This document shows, one piece after another, positions 44,918-52,777 of a stretch of DNA of 64,000 bases; within the stretch, counting starts at the first letter, position 1, and every line of letters starts with the position of its first letter. The stretch is from Enteractinococcus helveticum. Its GTDB lineage: Bacteria; Actinomycetota; Actinomycetes; Actinomycetales; Micrococcaceae. The translations under genes were made by a program, and so were the position numbers. The stretch lies in contig NZ_LXEY01000008.1 of the NCBI RefSeq assembly GCF_001657475.1, forward strand, positions 1-64,000, written 5' to 3'. Below the pieces are notes generated by a model that made no database searches, had not been told where the DNA came from, and saw only the letters and a program-made list of their open reading frames with translations.

Positions 44918-45859
44918 ATGAGCAAGCCAATGACCCAAGCGCAGCAGGAACAGCAGCACAACCGCGATACCGGTGGCCGCTACACCACCAAGCCTCATTC
45001 TGAAGCTCAGGGCGTCCAATTGCCCCCGCTTGAGCTGGTGTCTGACGAAGCAGCGACCCATGCAGTTCACGATGCAACGGCGATGACTGAACCCGAGCTT
45101 GAGGCTATTGGACCTGAAGTGGTTGAAACCATCAAGCACACCCGAAACTTCACGCCACAGCACATCCGAGCCGTGGCCTCACAGATTGGCCATCAGCGCC
45201 TTGGCTACGATCCAATCGGAGCATCAGCCATCCGAAATGCCTTATCTCAGATGGAGCCAGAGGCGGCTCACTACGCTAGGAATTTTCTCAACCAACGCCA
45301 CCCACAGGCTTTCAGCGATCAGCAATCCACGGTCCAACAGCCAGCAGCTCAGCCTGCACCGGAGCTAGAGCACCCCCTGGGTAGTCCAGACAATCCCATC
45401 AGCGCCACCAGCGATGCCGTGCAAACCGGGGAGGTCTTTGACACCGTCGTCTCCAAAGGTCGAACATATCACCGCGCACGTGAAGGTATGGCACCGATGG
45501 AACCCCAGGCAGTCCGACTCCAAGCCGACCAAGAGCTGACCGATGATGATGTCATGAAGGTTGCTCAGATCACCGGTTATTCACTGCGTAGTGTCGGGCA
45601 TGGTGAAGGTGCGTCCGACCCCGTTCGAGACTCTCCGTATTCGTTCATCCTCTACAACGACACAACCAAAGGTGATCAATACAAGCGTCTTGACCGCTTT
45701 CAGTCGTTGCTGCACACCTACGTCCACCAGGGCACACCCATACGGTCGTCGAATAAAAAGGGTCCGGGCACCGAGGGGACACGCAAGATCGAAGGGTTTG
45801 GACGTCAGGCTCCGCAGCTGGAGATCTACTATGACGACGCCGAAGTGTTTGATGGCTGA
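44918..45859 (+). CDS. HSEA-tagged protein of unknown function
   Basis: The protein is 313 aa. The tag is at residues 8-36 (QQHNRDTGGRY, KPHSEAQGVQL). A helical segment (residues 60-130) and a proline/glutamine linker follow. The C-terminal half contains GRTYHRAREGMAPMEPQAVRLQ-type sequence and a basic stretch, SSNKKGPGTEGTRKIEGFG. No domain recognised. It is the first gene on the far side of the putative origin. Confidence 0.75.
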   Translation: MSKPMTQAQQEQQHNRDTGGRYTTKPHSEAQGVQLPPLELVSDEAATHAVHDATAMTEPELEAIGPEVVETIKHTRNFTPQHIRAVASQIGHQRLGYDPIGASAIRNALSQMEPEAAHYARNFLNQRHPQAFSDQQSTVQQPAAQPAPELEHPLGSPDNPISATSDAVQTGEVFDTVVSKGRTYHRAREGMAPMEPQAVRLQADQELTDDDVMKVAQITGYSLRSVGHGEGASDPVRDSPYSFILYNDTTKGDQYKRLDRFQSLLHTYVHQGTPIRSSNKKGPGTEGTRKIEGFGRQAPQLEIYYDDAEVFDG

Positions 45860-45904
45860 GCTGATCTGCAGAGGGGTGCTGGTGTCTCAGGTCTCTGCAT
45901 CGCA

Positions 45905-45915
45905 CCGGACACTAG
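45905..45915 (+). promoter_or_regulatory. CCGGACAC element, 6 nt before ATG 45922
   Basis: CCGGACACTAG, spacer CTGACC, ATG. Differs from the 18482 site by one base and has the same spacer. Confidence 0.7.
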
Positions 45916-45921
45916 CTGACC

Positions 45922-47052
45922 ATGACACACCACTTCAGCTCTGATGCAGCATCCCGACGTGAAAGCTCCCGACAGACCGACGGCAAATTCGGCCACCAAC
46001 ACCACTCCGAAGCAGCGGAAGTGAACCTGGCTGCCTCCCGACAGTTCACCCCTGAAGACCACATCGAATTGGGCGAGCGGCTGAGTGAATCCCTCCAAGA
46101 GTTCTCCCAAGACATCGAACAATCCTGGGTAGTGGATCACAACGAAGACTCCCAGGTCAGCTACGTCCACGAGGTCGATGCGCCAGACCGCAGCCATGAA
46201 CGCGAAGAATACGACTACGAGGATACGAACCTGGTGTTTTCTATCGGCGCTGAAAATCATCTGTCCAATGGCAAAATCAACATCGACTGCGAATCACCGT
46301 CTGACGGCCACGATCTGGCTGGACCTTATGCCACCGAACTGGAAGAAAATGGCTGGCTAGTATCCGAGCATCGTAGCTCCTACGAGGCAGACAGCATGGA
46401 TGACGCCATCGACTGGGCGAAAGACAAAGTGCGCTCCCGCCGACTCAATGACGCCTATGTAGCCCGTCACGACGACCGTGCACAAGTGCTAGACGATCTA
46501 GCTCGCACCGAGAATATCGAAGTGCTGTCAGCTGTGAACCATGATGCCCAGACTTCTGACGCCATCGGCAGCTTCGCCAAATCCGAGCATTTAGAAAACT
46601 ACCAAGAAGCACCCGTCGAGGTTTTAGAAAACGCCACATCGATCTACTCCAACATGCAGCAGCACCACTACGGTGTCGGTGCCAGCCTGGCTGACGAACT
46701 GCGGTCTGCCTACATCGTGTCAGCCTACGATGACGAAGGCCAGCAGAAGTGGCTCGTCTCCCACGCCTACGGTGTGCACTCCGAAACCGAGGCTGAAGAA
46801 GGCTACCGCAACGTCGCTGTACTCGACGACCACGACGACGCCCGGAAGATGGCCCAAGATCATTCCCGACTGGAGCTAGAAGGCGGTTCGATTGCCGCCA
46901 GCTACAAGGACCTCAACGACATATTTAGCTCCCGCCAACAGGGGCACGTCATGGCCATCGACACGAATCATACCGACGGCATGATCGTGCTTCGCAAGCC
47001 CCATGAGCTTGATCCTGACCGCCACCGCAGTTCAACGGCCACGGTGTTCTGA
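45922..47052 (+). CDS. HSEA-tagged protein of unknown function
   Basis: The protein is 376 aa. Residues 1-36 repeat the tag of the protein at 18499 with only a few changes (SRRESSRQTDGKFGHQ then HHSEAAEVNL). The body is unrelated to that protein: acidic, with blocks such as DAIDWAKDKVRSRRLNDAYVARHDD and RSAYIVSAYDDEGQQKWLVSHAYG. No enzyme motif, no membrane helix. A whiB-like gene follows closely. Confidence 0.75.
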   Translation: MTHHFSSDAASRRESSRQTDGKFGHQHHSEAAEVNLAASRQFTPEDHIELGERLSESLQEFSQDIEQSWVVDHNEDSQVSYVHEVDAPDRSHEREEYDYEDTNLVFSIGAENHLSNGKINIDCESPSDGHDLAGPYATELEENGWLVSEHRSSYEADSMDDAIDWAKDKVRSRRLNDAYVARHDDRAQVLDDLARTENIEVLSAVNHDAQTSDAIGSFAKSEHLENYQEAPVEVLENATSIYSNMQQHHYGVGASLADELRSAYIVSAYDDEGQQKWLVSHAYGVHSETEAEEGYRNVAVLDDHDDARKMAQDHSRLELEGGSIAASYKDLNDIFSSRQQGHVMAIDTNHTDGMIVLRKPHELDPDRHRSSTATVF

Positions 47053-47058
47053 TCCTTG

Positions 47059-47069
47059 CCGGACACAGT
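47059..47069 (+). promoter_or_regulatory. CCGGACAC element, 5 nt before ATG 47075
   Basis: CCGGACACAGT, spacer AGGCC (5 nt rather than 6), ATG of the WhiB-like gene. Confidence 0.65.
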
Positions 47070-47074
47070 AGGCC

Positions 47075-47476
47075 ATGACTACTACAGCTATATCCGTACC
47101 GACACAAGGCCTTACGCCACCGACGTTGGCTCAAGATTGGGTCGATGAGGCGATGTGCTCCCAAGTTGACCCAGAGGCATTCTTCCCGGATACCGCCGGG
47201 AGGACAGCATCTCAGGCACGCCAATACGACACCGCACGCAGCATCTGTCACCAGTGCCCAGTAATGCAGCAATGCCGTGAGCAAGTCATGGAGTTTGAGC
47301 GCGGAACCAGCGTGTACCAGCGGTTTGGCATGTTTGGCGGACTCACCCCAGCAGAGCGCAGCGATTTGGATTCGTCACGCTTGTCGGAGCAAGAGACCGA
47401 TGCCGGACACAGTCATAGTGCAACGCAGCCCAGCAGCTACCGGATGAAGACCATCCGAGATGCCGGACACAGTTAG
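47075..47476 (+). CDS. WhiB-family iron-sulfur regulator
   Basis: The protein is 133 aa. Four Cys (C28, C58, C61, C67; DEAMCSQ and CHQCPVMQQC) would bind a [4Fe-4S] cluster, and FGMFGGLTPAER follows, the WhiB turn motif with Phe in place of the usual Trp. WhiB proteins bind region 4 of sigma factors and alter promoter choice (family knowledge). Here it may act with host SigA or with the element's sigma-like protein. The last 35 residues are Ser/Thr/His-rich; the two CCGGACAC elements at 47403 and 47463 lie within this 3' end, the second overlapping the stop. Confidence 0.9.
   Translation: MTTTAISVPTQGLTPPTLAQDWVDEAMCSQVDPEAFFPDTAGRTASQARQYDTARSICHQCPVMQQCREQVMEFERGTSVYQRFGMFGGLTPAERSDLDSSRLSEQETDAGHSHSATQPSSYRMKTIRDAGHS
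47403..47413 (+). promoter_or_regulatory. CCGGACAC element 1 of a tandem array before ssb
   Basis: CCGGACACAGT inside the 3' end of the WhiB gene. No ATG at 6 nt. Confidence 0.55.
47463..47473 (+). promoter_or_regulatory. CCGGACAC element 2 of the array before ssb
   Basis: CCGGACACAGT, 60 bases after the first, at the WhiB stop codon. Confidence 0.55.
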
Positions 47477-47519
47477 CACAGCAGGTTCGCAACGCTACAT
47501 CCTCGGACAGGTTGCAGCG

Positions 47520-47530
47520 CCGGACACTGT
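47520..47530 (+). promoter_or_regulatory. CCGGACAC element 3 of the array before ssb
   Basis: CCGGACACTGT, 57 bases after the second and about 90 bases before the ssb start. Confidence 0.55.
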
Positions 47531-47618
47531 ATAGCCAGGTGGCTGGGGATCGGCCACCGACCCTATCGCCTCGAAGACCCTGGGCGGTAGTAAAACGAAG
47601 CAAAGGAATTTGAAAACG

Positions 47619-48332
47619 ATGAAAACGATCACCCTCCGCGGCAATATGGCCGGCGACGTAATCCTCTACAACGAGGACGACATTGAACGAGTCCGTGGTG
47701 TTGCAACGGTTATTGAAAACCATTACAACCCTAAGACCGAGCAGTACGACAAGCAGCAGGACTTTCCGTTCACCGTCTTTGGACGCGAAGCGTTGAACTT
47801 GGCAGAAACGGTTGCCAATATCAAAGACGAAACCGGAAAGTACCCTCCGATGGCCATCACATGCCGAGTTGAGTCATACAAAGAAGAAGGCGAAAACCGC
47901 AAAGGCGACGTCGTGGATAAGACTCATCTGAGTCTGACCATGATTGCTGGTGGACCAGACCTTCGCTGGCACGTTGGCTCACTGGAAGAAGATGGCCTTG
48001 CAGACGAGGCTCGTGAAGCACGCGAATCCCGCTCTAGTCGTGGCCGCTCAGGTCGCTCCGGTGGCCGAGGCCGTAGCCGTCGCCGCGGTCGTGAAGAAGA
48101 AGCCGATGAAACCGATGACATCGACGAAGACGTCGAAGAAGATGTTGTTGATGAAGATGGCGCTGACGAAGAGGAAGAAGAGAAGCCACGTCGCTCTCGT
48201 TCATCCCGCAGCTCGTCACGCTCCGGTGGAAGTGCATCGCGCTCGGGTGGTTCAGCCCGGTCGTCCCGCACCTCCCGCTCGTCACGCTCCCGCTCCGGTG
48301 GGTCGCGCCGGTCACGCGGATACGATGACTAA
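47619..48332 (+). CDS. ssb: SSB-like protein with an acidic and Arg/Ser-rich tail
   Basis: The protein is 237 aa. Residues 1-115 resemble an OB-fold single-strand DNA-binding domain (ITLRGNMAGDVILY, DFPFTVFGREALNLAETV, MAITCRVESYKEE, HLSLTMIAGGPDLRW). The tail is unusual: a basic Ser/Arg/Gly block, an acidic block (about residues 160-190), then repeated RS/SGG units, ending RRSRGYDD. Typical SSB ends in DDDIPF; here only the acidic DD remains. ATG 47619 has AAAGGA upstream. It likely coats single-stranded DNA in transfer or replication. Confidence 0.7.
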   Translation: MKTITLRGNMAGDVILYNEDDIERVRGVATVIENHYNPKTEQYDKQQDFPFTVFGREALNLAETVANIKDETGKYPPMAITCRVESYKEEGENRKGDVVDKTHLSLTMIAGGPDLRWHVGSLEEDGLADEAREARESRSSRGRSGRSGGRGRSRRRGREEEADETDDIDEDVEEDVVDEDGADEEEEEKPRRSRSSRSSSRSGGSASRSGGSARSSRTSRSSRSRSGGSRRSRGYDD

Positions 48333-48364
48333 GCATTTCCGTTAGCACTTTGCCGTAAGGCACC

Positions 48365-48403
48365 TCGCCCATCAGGCCATTGCGGTCTGGTGGGCGATTT
48401 TTC
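48365..48403 (+). terminator. Rho-independent terminator after ssb
   Basis: TCGCCCATCAGGCC pairs with GGTCTGGTGGGCGA (12 of 14, the others wobble) around a 5-base loop, followed by five T. Confidence 0.88.
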
Positions 48404-48426
48404 TACCACCGGAGAACGTAGAGAAC

Positions 48427-48882
48427 ATGGTTACAGCACAATTCATCGACGATCCGCTGATTCCGCGGGTCGATGTGACATTTGGCTTCAACGACAAAAC
48501 CGAGGACGGGACACGCCTTGTGGATGCTGTCAAAGCCCTGCCATCTCGCACCTGGAATCCCAAGGACAAAACCTGGTCTATCACCGGCACCGGCACTACC
48601 GATCACCCTAACGATGTATTAGAAGACCTCGGATTTTTCATCGACACCGAGCTCGATGACCACTGGCACCCCGTCGCAGTTCCACATGGCGGCGGCTCGT
48701 ACCGGGTTTACCACCGATTTGCCGGATACGATGACGTTGCCGCCGATATTGGCCGCGGTGCCGTCTGGTCAAAGCCGCTGGGCTGTTTCATCGTTGACGC
48801 CACTGATCTCTCGGACGGCCAACGGATCACGGTGCGGGGCCTAAACCTTGATCCACCGATGAGTAGTCGGACGTCTGCCTAA
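48427..48882 (+). pseudogene. N-terminal part of a SNF2 helicase (HARP-like), split by an IS
   Basis: The frame is 151 aa. It contains two HARP/SMARCAL1-like modules: RTWNPKDKTWSITGT, and AVWSKPLGCFIVDATDL. In SMARCAL1-type annealing helicases such modules precede the SNF2 motor. The real sequence stops near residue 145 (ITVRGLNLDPPM), where IS1380 DNA begins. The motor continues at about 50566. Start ATG 48427, with GGAGAA upstream. Confidence 0.7.
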
Positions 48883-49010
48883 AATTCTTCGGTGGGTCCG
48901 TCACCGGTTTTGGGCAGGGTGAGGTCTGCCAGCCTGTTCTGGTCTTGTCCACTGTGAGTTTTCCGGGTGTCCTTTCTGCCCCGGCCTGGTGCCCATCAAA
49001 GAGCTCTTGG

Positions 49011-50444
49011 TTACGTCCTGGATTCTTGAGGTGGCGGCGATAGGGCGGTGTTCCAGAGTCGGGTGAATGCTCTGGCCCATTTCCAGCCGGTGGGTAGATG
49101 CATGATGAGTCGGCGTGCTCGGTGAGCGATCCGGGCCGGGACGGTGATAATTTTCTGTCGGATACTCAACGCCCGTGCCCGGGCCAATGCGCCACCGACG
49201 ATCGTGGCGGTGGTTCGCATCAGATTATGGGTCATGGTAGCTGCTACCAACCAAGCGGCGTTGGCTTGAAATCTACCGGACGGCATGTGGGCTAACGGCC
49301 CGGCTTTCAGTTCGGCATGGACTTGTTCAATAATGGCGTGTTGGCGGTGGCTCTTATCTGCGGCAACGGTGTCTAGCACTGTGGTGGGTATCGTGGTGAA
49401 AAACGCGTGATACCGGTACGTGGCAAACAACTGGCCTTGGGTGGCAGCTAGCTTTTGCAGGTTTTTCTCTGGCACTCTGCGCACCACCAACCTCCCGGTG
49501 ACGTGGTCAGCAGCATCTGGTTTTGACGAAAATGCGGTGAAGTCGACTTCAGCAACTTCGGCGGCAGAAACCCATCGCTGAGTATGTTCATCCCTGATCG
49601 CCTGCGTGTACTCGATCTTCTGCCAAGCCGTTTGGTCAATGGTGGCAATAGCTTTTCGCACGGCGGCGTTCAGCGGCACCGTGACTGACAATTGGGCATC
49701 ATTGGCCAGCACGGCTTTGGCGACTTTGGCCGAATAATAGGCTGAGTCAGCTCGTACCACCACCGCAGCATTCTGCCCAGACAACCGGCCAAGTGTCGCC
49801 AACGAATCGGAGAGGAGTTTATGGGCTCCCCGCACTGAATGAGCAGCGCCTTTGCGCAGCTGCTGACCGATAATGATCGGGGCGGCCTTGGCGGTGGAAG
49901 CTGTCACCAGCAGCGCGTTGAGACCGCGGGTGTTGTTGTAGCCAATCCCTGCACCCTGTTTCTTGGGTGAATAGACCTCGACGACGGTGTCATCGATATC
50001 CACAAACACCATGTGTTCACCATGACCAGCTAGCGGACCAACGGGCAATAATGGCGTCTGGGTGCCCAGTCTAGCCAGAAAACGTGATGAGACCGCGGCC
50101 AGTTGTTTGACATGACCATGGGTATATTCTCGTAGATGCGAGCCCAGGGTGGAGGGCGCATACACCTGATCGAACAACGACGTCATCCCGCCGTGACGCA
50201 GCAAATCCATGCCATCAATACTGTCGGCACCAGCAGCCATGCCCGCCACCAACGAGCTGATCTTTGCGCCAGCGTTGGCGCCTTTATCTGCCCCAGTATT
50301 GGCGACTGTGACCATCTGCTGGGCTAACTGGGCCAGCCCGGCCTGCTGCGCTAAACGCATGACAGGGACCAACCCAGCCGAAGACACGAGATTGGGCTCA
50401 TCAAACGAATACGACACAGCAGCTTCGGTGTGGTTAAATAGCAT
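49011..50444 (-). CDS. IS1380-family transposase
   Basis: The protein is 477 aa, within the family's usual 440-500. DDE residues are expected in HMVFVDIDDTVVEVY, in AVVVRADSAYYS, and near HAIIEQVHAELK. The C-terminus carries the family's NAAWLVAATMTHNLMR, which is seen in nearly all members. ATG 50444. The element appears intact and could be mobile. Confidence 0.92.
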   Translation of the reverse strand: MLFNHTEAAVSYSFDEPNLVSSAGLVPVMRLAQQAGLAQLAQQMVTVANTGADKGANAGAKISSLVAGMAAGADSIDGMDLLRHGGMTSLFDQVYAPSTLGSHLREYTHGHVKQLAAVSSRFLARLGTQTPLLPVGPLAGHGEHMVFVDIDDTVVEVYSPKKQGAGIGYNNTRGLNALLVTASTAKAAPIIIGQQLRKGAAHSVRGAHKLLSDSLATLGRLSGQNAAVVVRADSAYYSAKVAKAVLANDAQLSVTVPLNAAVRKAIATIDQTAWQKIEYTQAIRDEHTQRWVSAAEVAEVDFTAFSSKPDAADHVTGRLVVRRVPEKNLQKLAATQGQLFATYRYHAFFTTIPTTVLDTVAADKSHRQHAIIEQVHAELKAGPLAHMPSGRFQANAAWLVAATMTHNLMRTTATIVGGALARARALSIRQKIITVPARIAHRARRLIMHLPTGWKWARAFTRLWNTALSPPPQESRT

Positions 50445-50448
50445 CTAC

Positions 50449-50518
50449 GAGGTGCGTCTTTCGGACGGGAAATATTGGCTTCAACACCTACTATTTTCCC
50501 ACGTCAAAGACGCATCTC
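50449..50518. repeat. Long imperfect hairpin at the IS1380 transposase 5' end
   Basis: GAGGTGCGTCTTTCGGACGG and its downstream partner ending GACGCATCTC pair over about 25 bases with few mismatches. Such stems upstream of transposase genes can block translation of read-through transcripts. Confidence 0.65.
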
Positions 50519-50565
50519 TACGTTAAAACGCCGACACCACCACATTATTCATCGGTGGATCAAGG

Positions 50566-52269
50566 CTAAAGACTGACTGTGCAGACCAGATCATCGATGA
50601 CGCAGCTCAGATGCTCATCCATCCGCTGGATCACTACGACCCATCGCTGATCCAAGACCTTGCCGACATGACCTCTGAAGAACATCAGGGACTGCTAGAT
50701 GAGGCAGCAGAAGTCTTTGGGGACCAGCGCGACGGGTTTGGCGGACAGCACTACGCTCTGCGACAATTTCAGCAAGCCTCTGCCTACGCTGTGGCCGGGG
50801 CGCGAAAGCTGGTGTGTCACGATATGGGCGCTGGCAAGACGTGTATTGCTTTGGCAGCTGTCGATCTATTGGACACCCAGCGACTGCTGGTGGTGTGCCC
50901 CCCGATTGTGGCAACGAACTGGGTTTCGGAGATCAACCAGTGGCTGACACCAGTGTTTGCCACAACCCATCCAGACCAACAGCCCGGAAAGTTCAAAGCC
51001 GCTGAATCGGGTCCCTGGGTGCGCCGCATAGCATCTGGACGCAAGCTACCTGATGCCCCCGAGGTCGGTTCGCTAGTTGTGCCATCATCATTGCTACAAC
51101 GCGACGACGTGCGTGAACTCATTGATGCCTTCTCCCCAGATGCCATGATCTTTGACGAGGCACACGAATACTCCACATGGCAATCACAGCGATCCATTGC
51201 CGCCCGACAGCTGGCTCGTACAATCCCTGTTGGCCGGCGCTTGGCCGTGACCGGAACACCAACCGAATCACACCCCGGCGAGATGGCGAACCTGCTGGCC
51301 ATCACCGGCCAGCTGGAGGCAGTGTTCGGCTCTTATGGCGAATACATGGACAGATACACCACCCTAGATAATTTCGGCAATCCAAGAGCACTTAAGAAAC
51401 GCCTGCCCGAACTTGCCAGCATCATGGACACCCTGTGGGTGAAGAAGACCAAGGCAGAACTGCTACCTCACCTGCAAGGCAAATCCCACGACTGGCGACT
51501 GTTTGATGTCTCTACCACCGAGTATCGCAAAGCCCACGCTGAGGTTATCGACAACATCATTGAAAAGCTCGGCGGTGTCCACGAGGCTGCTGTCTTAGAT
51601 GACAGCGACATTGCAGATTTTGCCGACAGTTTTGGCATGGGCATTATGTCACCGATGTTCCGGGCGGCAGGTCGATCAAAGATTGAGCCCGCTCTAGGGA
51701 TGATCGAAACCCTCATGCGACAAGATGACAGTTCGCCACTGATTGTTTTTGCTCACCACCAGGATGTCGTCAATGAGCTCTACGGCACGCTCATGGACGA
51801 AACCGACTATGAAATCGACGTGCTTGACGGTGCAACCTCAGCAGATGACAGAGGTCAGATCGTCGATGATTTCCAAGACGGACAAATTGATGTGTTGATT
51901 GCCTCCATTCAGGCAGCCGGCGTCGGGGTCACGCTCACCCGGTCTCACCGCCTTGTGTTCGTCGAGCACTGGTGGACTCCGGGCATCAACGCTCAGGCCA
52001 TGGATCGGGCTGACCGTATTGGCCAAGACAAACTGGTTGAAGTCACCCACATGGTCGCCGTGGGCACCTTTGACGAACAGGTCCACAACGTGCTGGCCAA
52101 GAAGATTGAATATGTCGGCGTGATCGACCCTGGAGCTGATGTGGGCGAATCACAAGACATGGAATCGTCCATCACAGAGATTATTTACGATGTCGTCGAA
52201 GCTGCTGTAAACAAAGCCCGACGCGAGCAGAAGAAGCAGCGAAAGTCGTCGAAGAAGTCGAAGCGATAG
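50566..52269 (+). pseudogene. SNF2-family ATPase motor, C-terminal part of the split gene
   Basis: The frame is open from about 50566 (KTDCADQIIDDAAQM); an internal ATG lies at 50611, giving 552 aa. SNF2 motifs: LRQFQQASAY (Q-motif), DMGAGKT (Walker A), FDEAHEYS (DEAH box), GTPTESHPGEMANLL, then IASIQAAGVGVTLT, and MDRADRIGQ (motif VI). It ends in a Lys-rich tail. It would remodel or anneal DNA when joined to its HARP part. The motor half may still be made from 50611, but no ribosome site is seen there. Confidence 0.8.
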
Positions 52270-52297
52270 GGGACACCAATATATTCCAGCAGCTTTG

Positions 52298-52308
52298 CCG
52301 GACACGGT
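52298..52308 (+). promoter_or_regulatory. CCGGACAC element, 6 nt before ATG 52315
   Basis: CCGGACACGGT, spacer AAGGCT, ATG. A GGGGACACC repeat lies 29 bases upstream. Confidence 0.7.
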
Positions 52309-52314
52309 AAGGCT

Positions 52315-52557
52315 ATGAACACCGAACCACTGGAATACGCCATCAGCCACGCGCCAGCGTCATGGACGCCTATACTCTGGATCGCCGCCATCTTGACAGT
52401 CACCTCTATCGCTAGCAGTGTCTGGCTGAAGCTGTCGCCATCGGACAACCTCTACGACATCCGAGAGCTCGTAGCTCGCGTGTGTATTTTAGCGTCATTT
52501 ATTGCCATCACGCTGAACTTTGTGATCGGCCTTTTCGCCTGGCTGGTGGTGCGATGA
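52315..52557 (+). CDS. Small two-helix membrane protein
   Basis: The protein is 80 aa. Hydrophobic helices cover about residues 19-38 (TPILWIAAILTVTSIASSV) and 55-79. A charged loop lies between them. It resembles in layout, not sequence, the protein at 15568. Unknown function. It is translationally coupled to the next gene (ATGA). Confidence 0.68.
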   Translation: MNTEPLEYAISHAPASWTPILWIAAILTVTSIASSVWLKLSPSDNLYDIRELVARVCILASFIAITLNFVIGLFAWLVVR

Positions 52558-52748
52558 CTGGTCGCTTTGAAGCAGTTGACCTCAACACAGCGCAACACGG
52601 TATCTTCGAGCCATCGGATGACGGTGTGTTCTTTCGGACAGATTTTCACCAGGTGCACCGACTTCGCGGCCCTGTGCTGACGGACTACCGCCGCATGGGT
52701 GTACAGTTGCACCGGCTGGTGTACTGGACTGGCGACACCACTGACTAG
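52554..52748 (+). CDS. Small unknown protein
   Basis: The protein is 64 aa and begins MTGRFEAVDLNTAQHG. ATG 52554 overlaps the preceding stop (ATGA), which argues for a real, coupled gene. No domain recognised. Confidence 0.6.
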   Translation: MTGRFEAVDLNTAQHGIFEPSDDGVFFRTDFHQVHRLRGPVLTDYRRMGVQLHRLVYWTGDTTD

Positions 52749-52760
52749 ATAGAGGGTAGC

Positions 52761-52771
52761 CCGGACACTAC
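52761..52771 (+). promoter_or_regulatory. CCGGACAC element, 6 nt before ATG 52778
   Basis: CCGGACACTAC, spacer CGGTGC, ATG. Confidence 0.7.
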
Positions 52772-52777
52772 CGGTGC

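Larger units (their letters stand above)
48862..50546 (-). mobile_element. IS1380-family insertion splitting the SNF2 helicase gene
   Basis: Boundaries are approximate. The host sequence CCTTGATCCACCGATGA ends near 48861. Its exact reverse complement lies at 50547-50563, on the other side of the element, an odd inverted flank. The transposase is on the minus strand, with a long hairpin just upstream of its start. The true terminal repeats were not resolved by eye. Confidence 0.7.
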
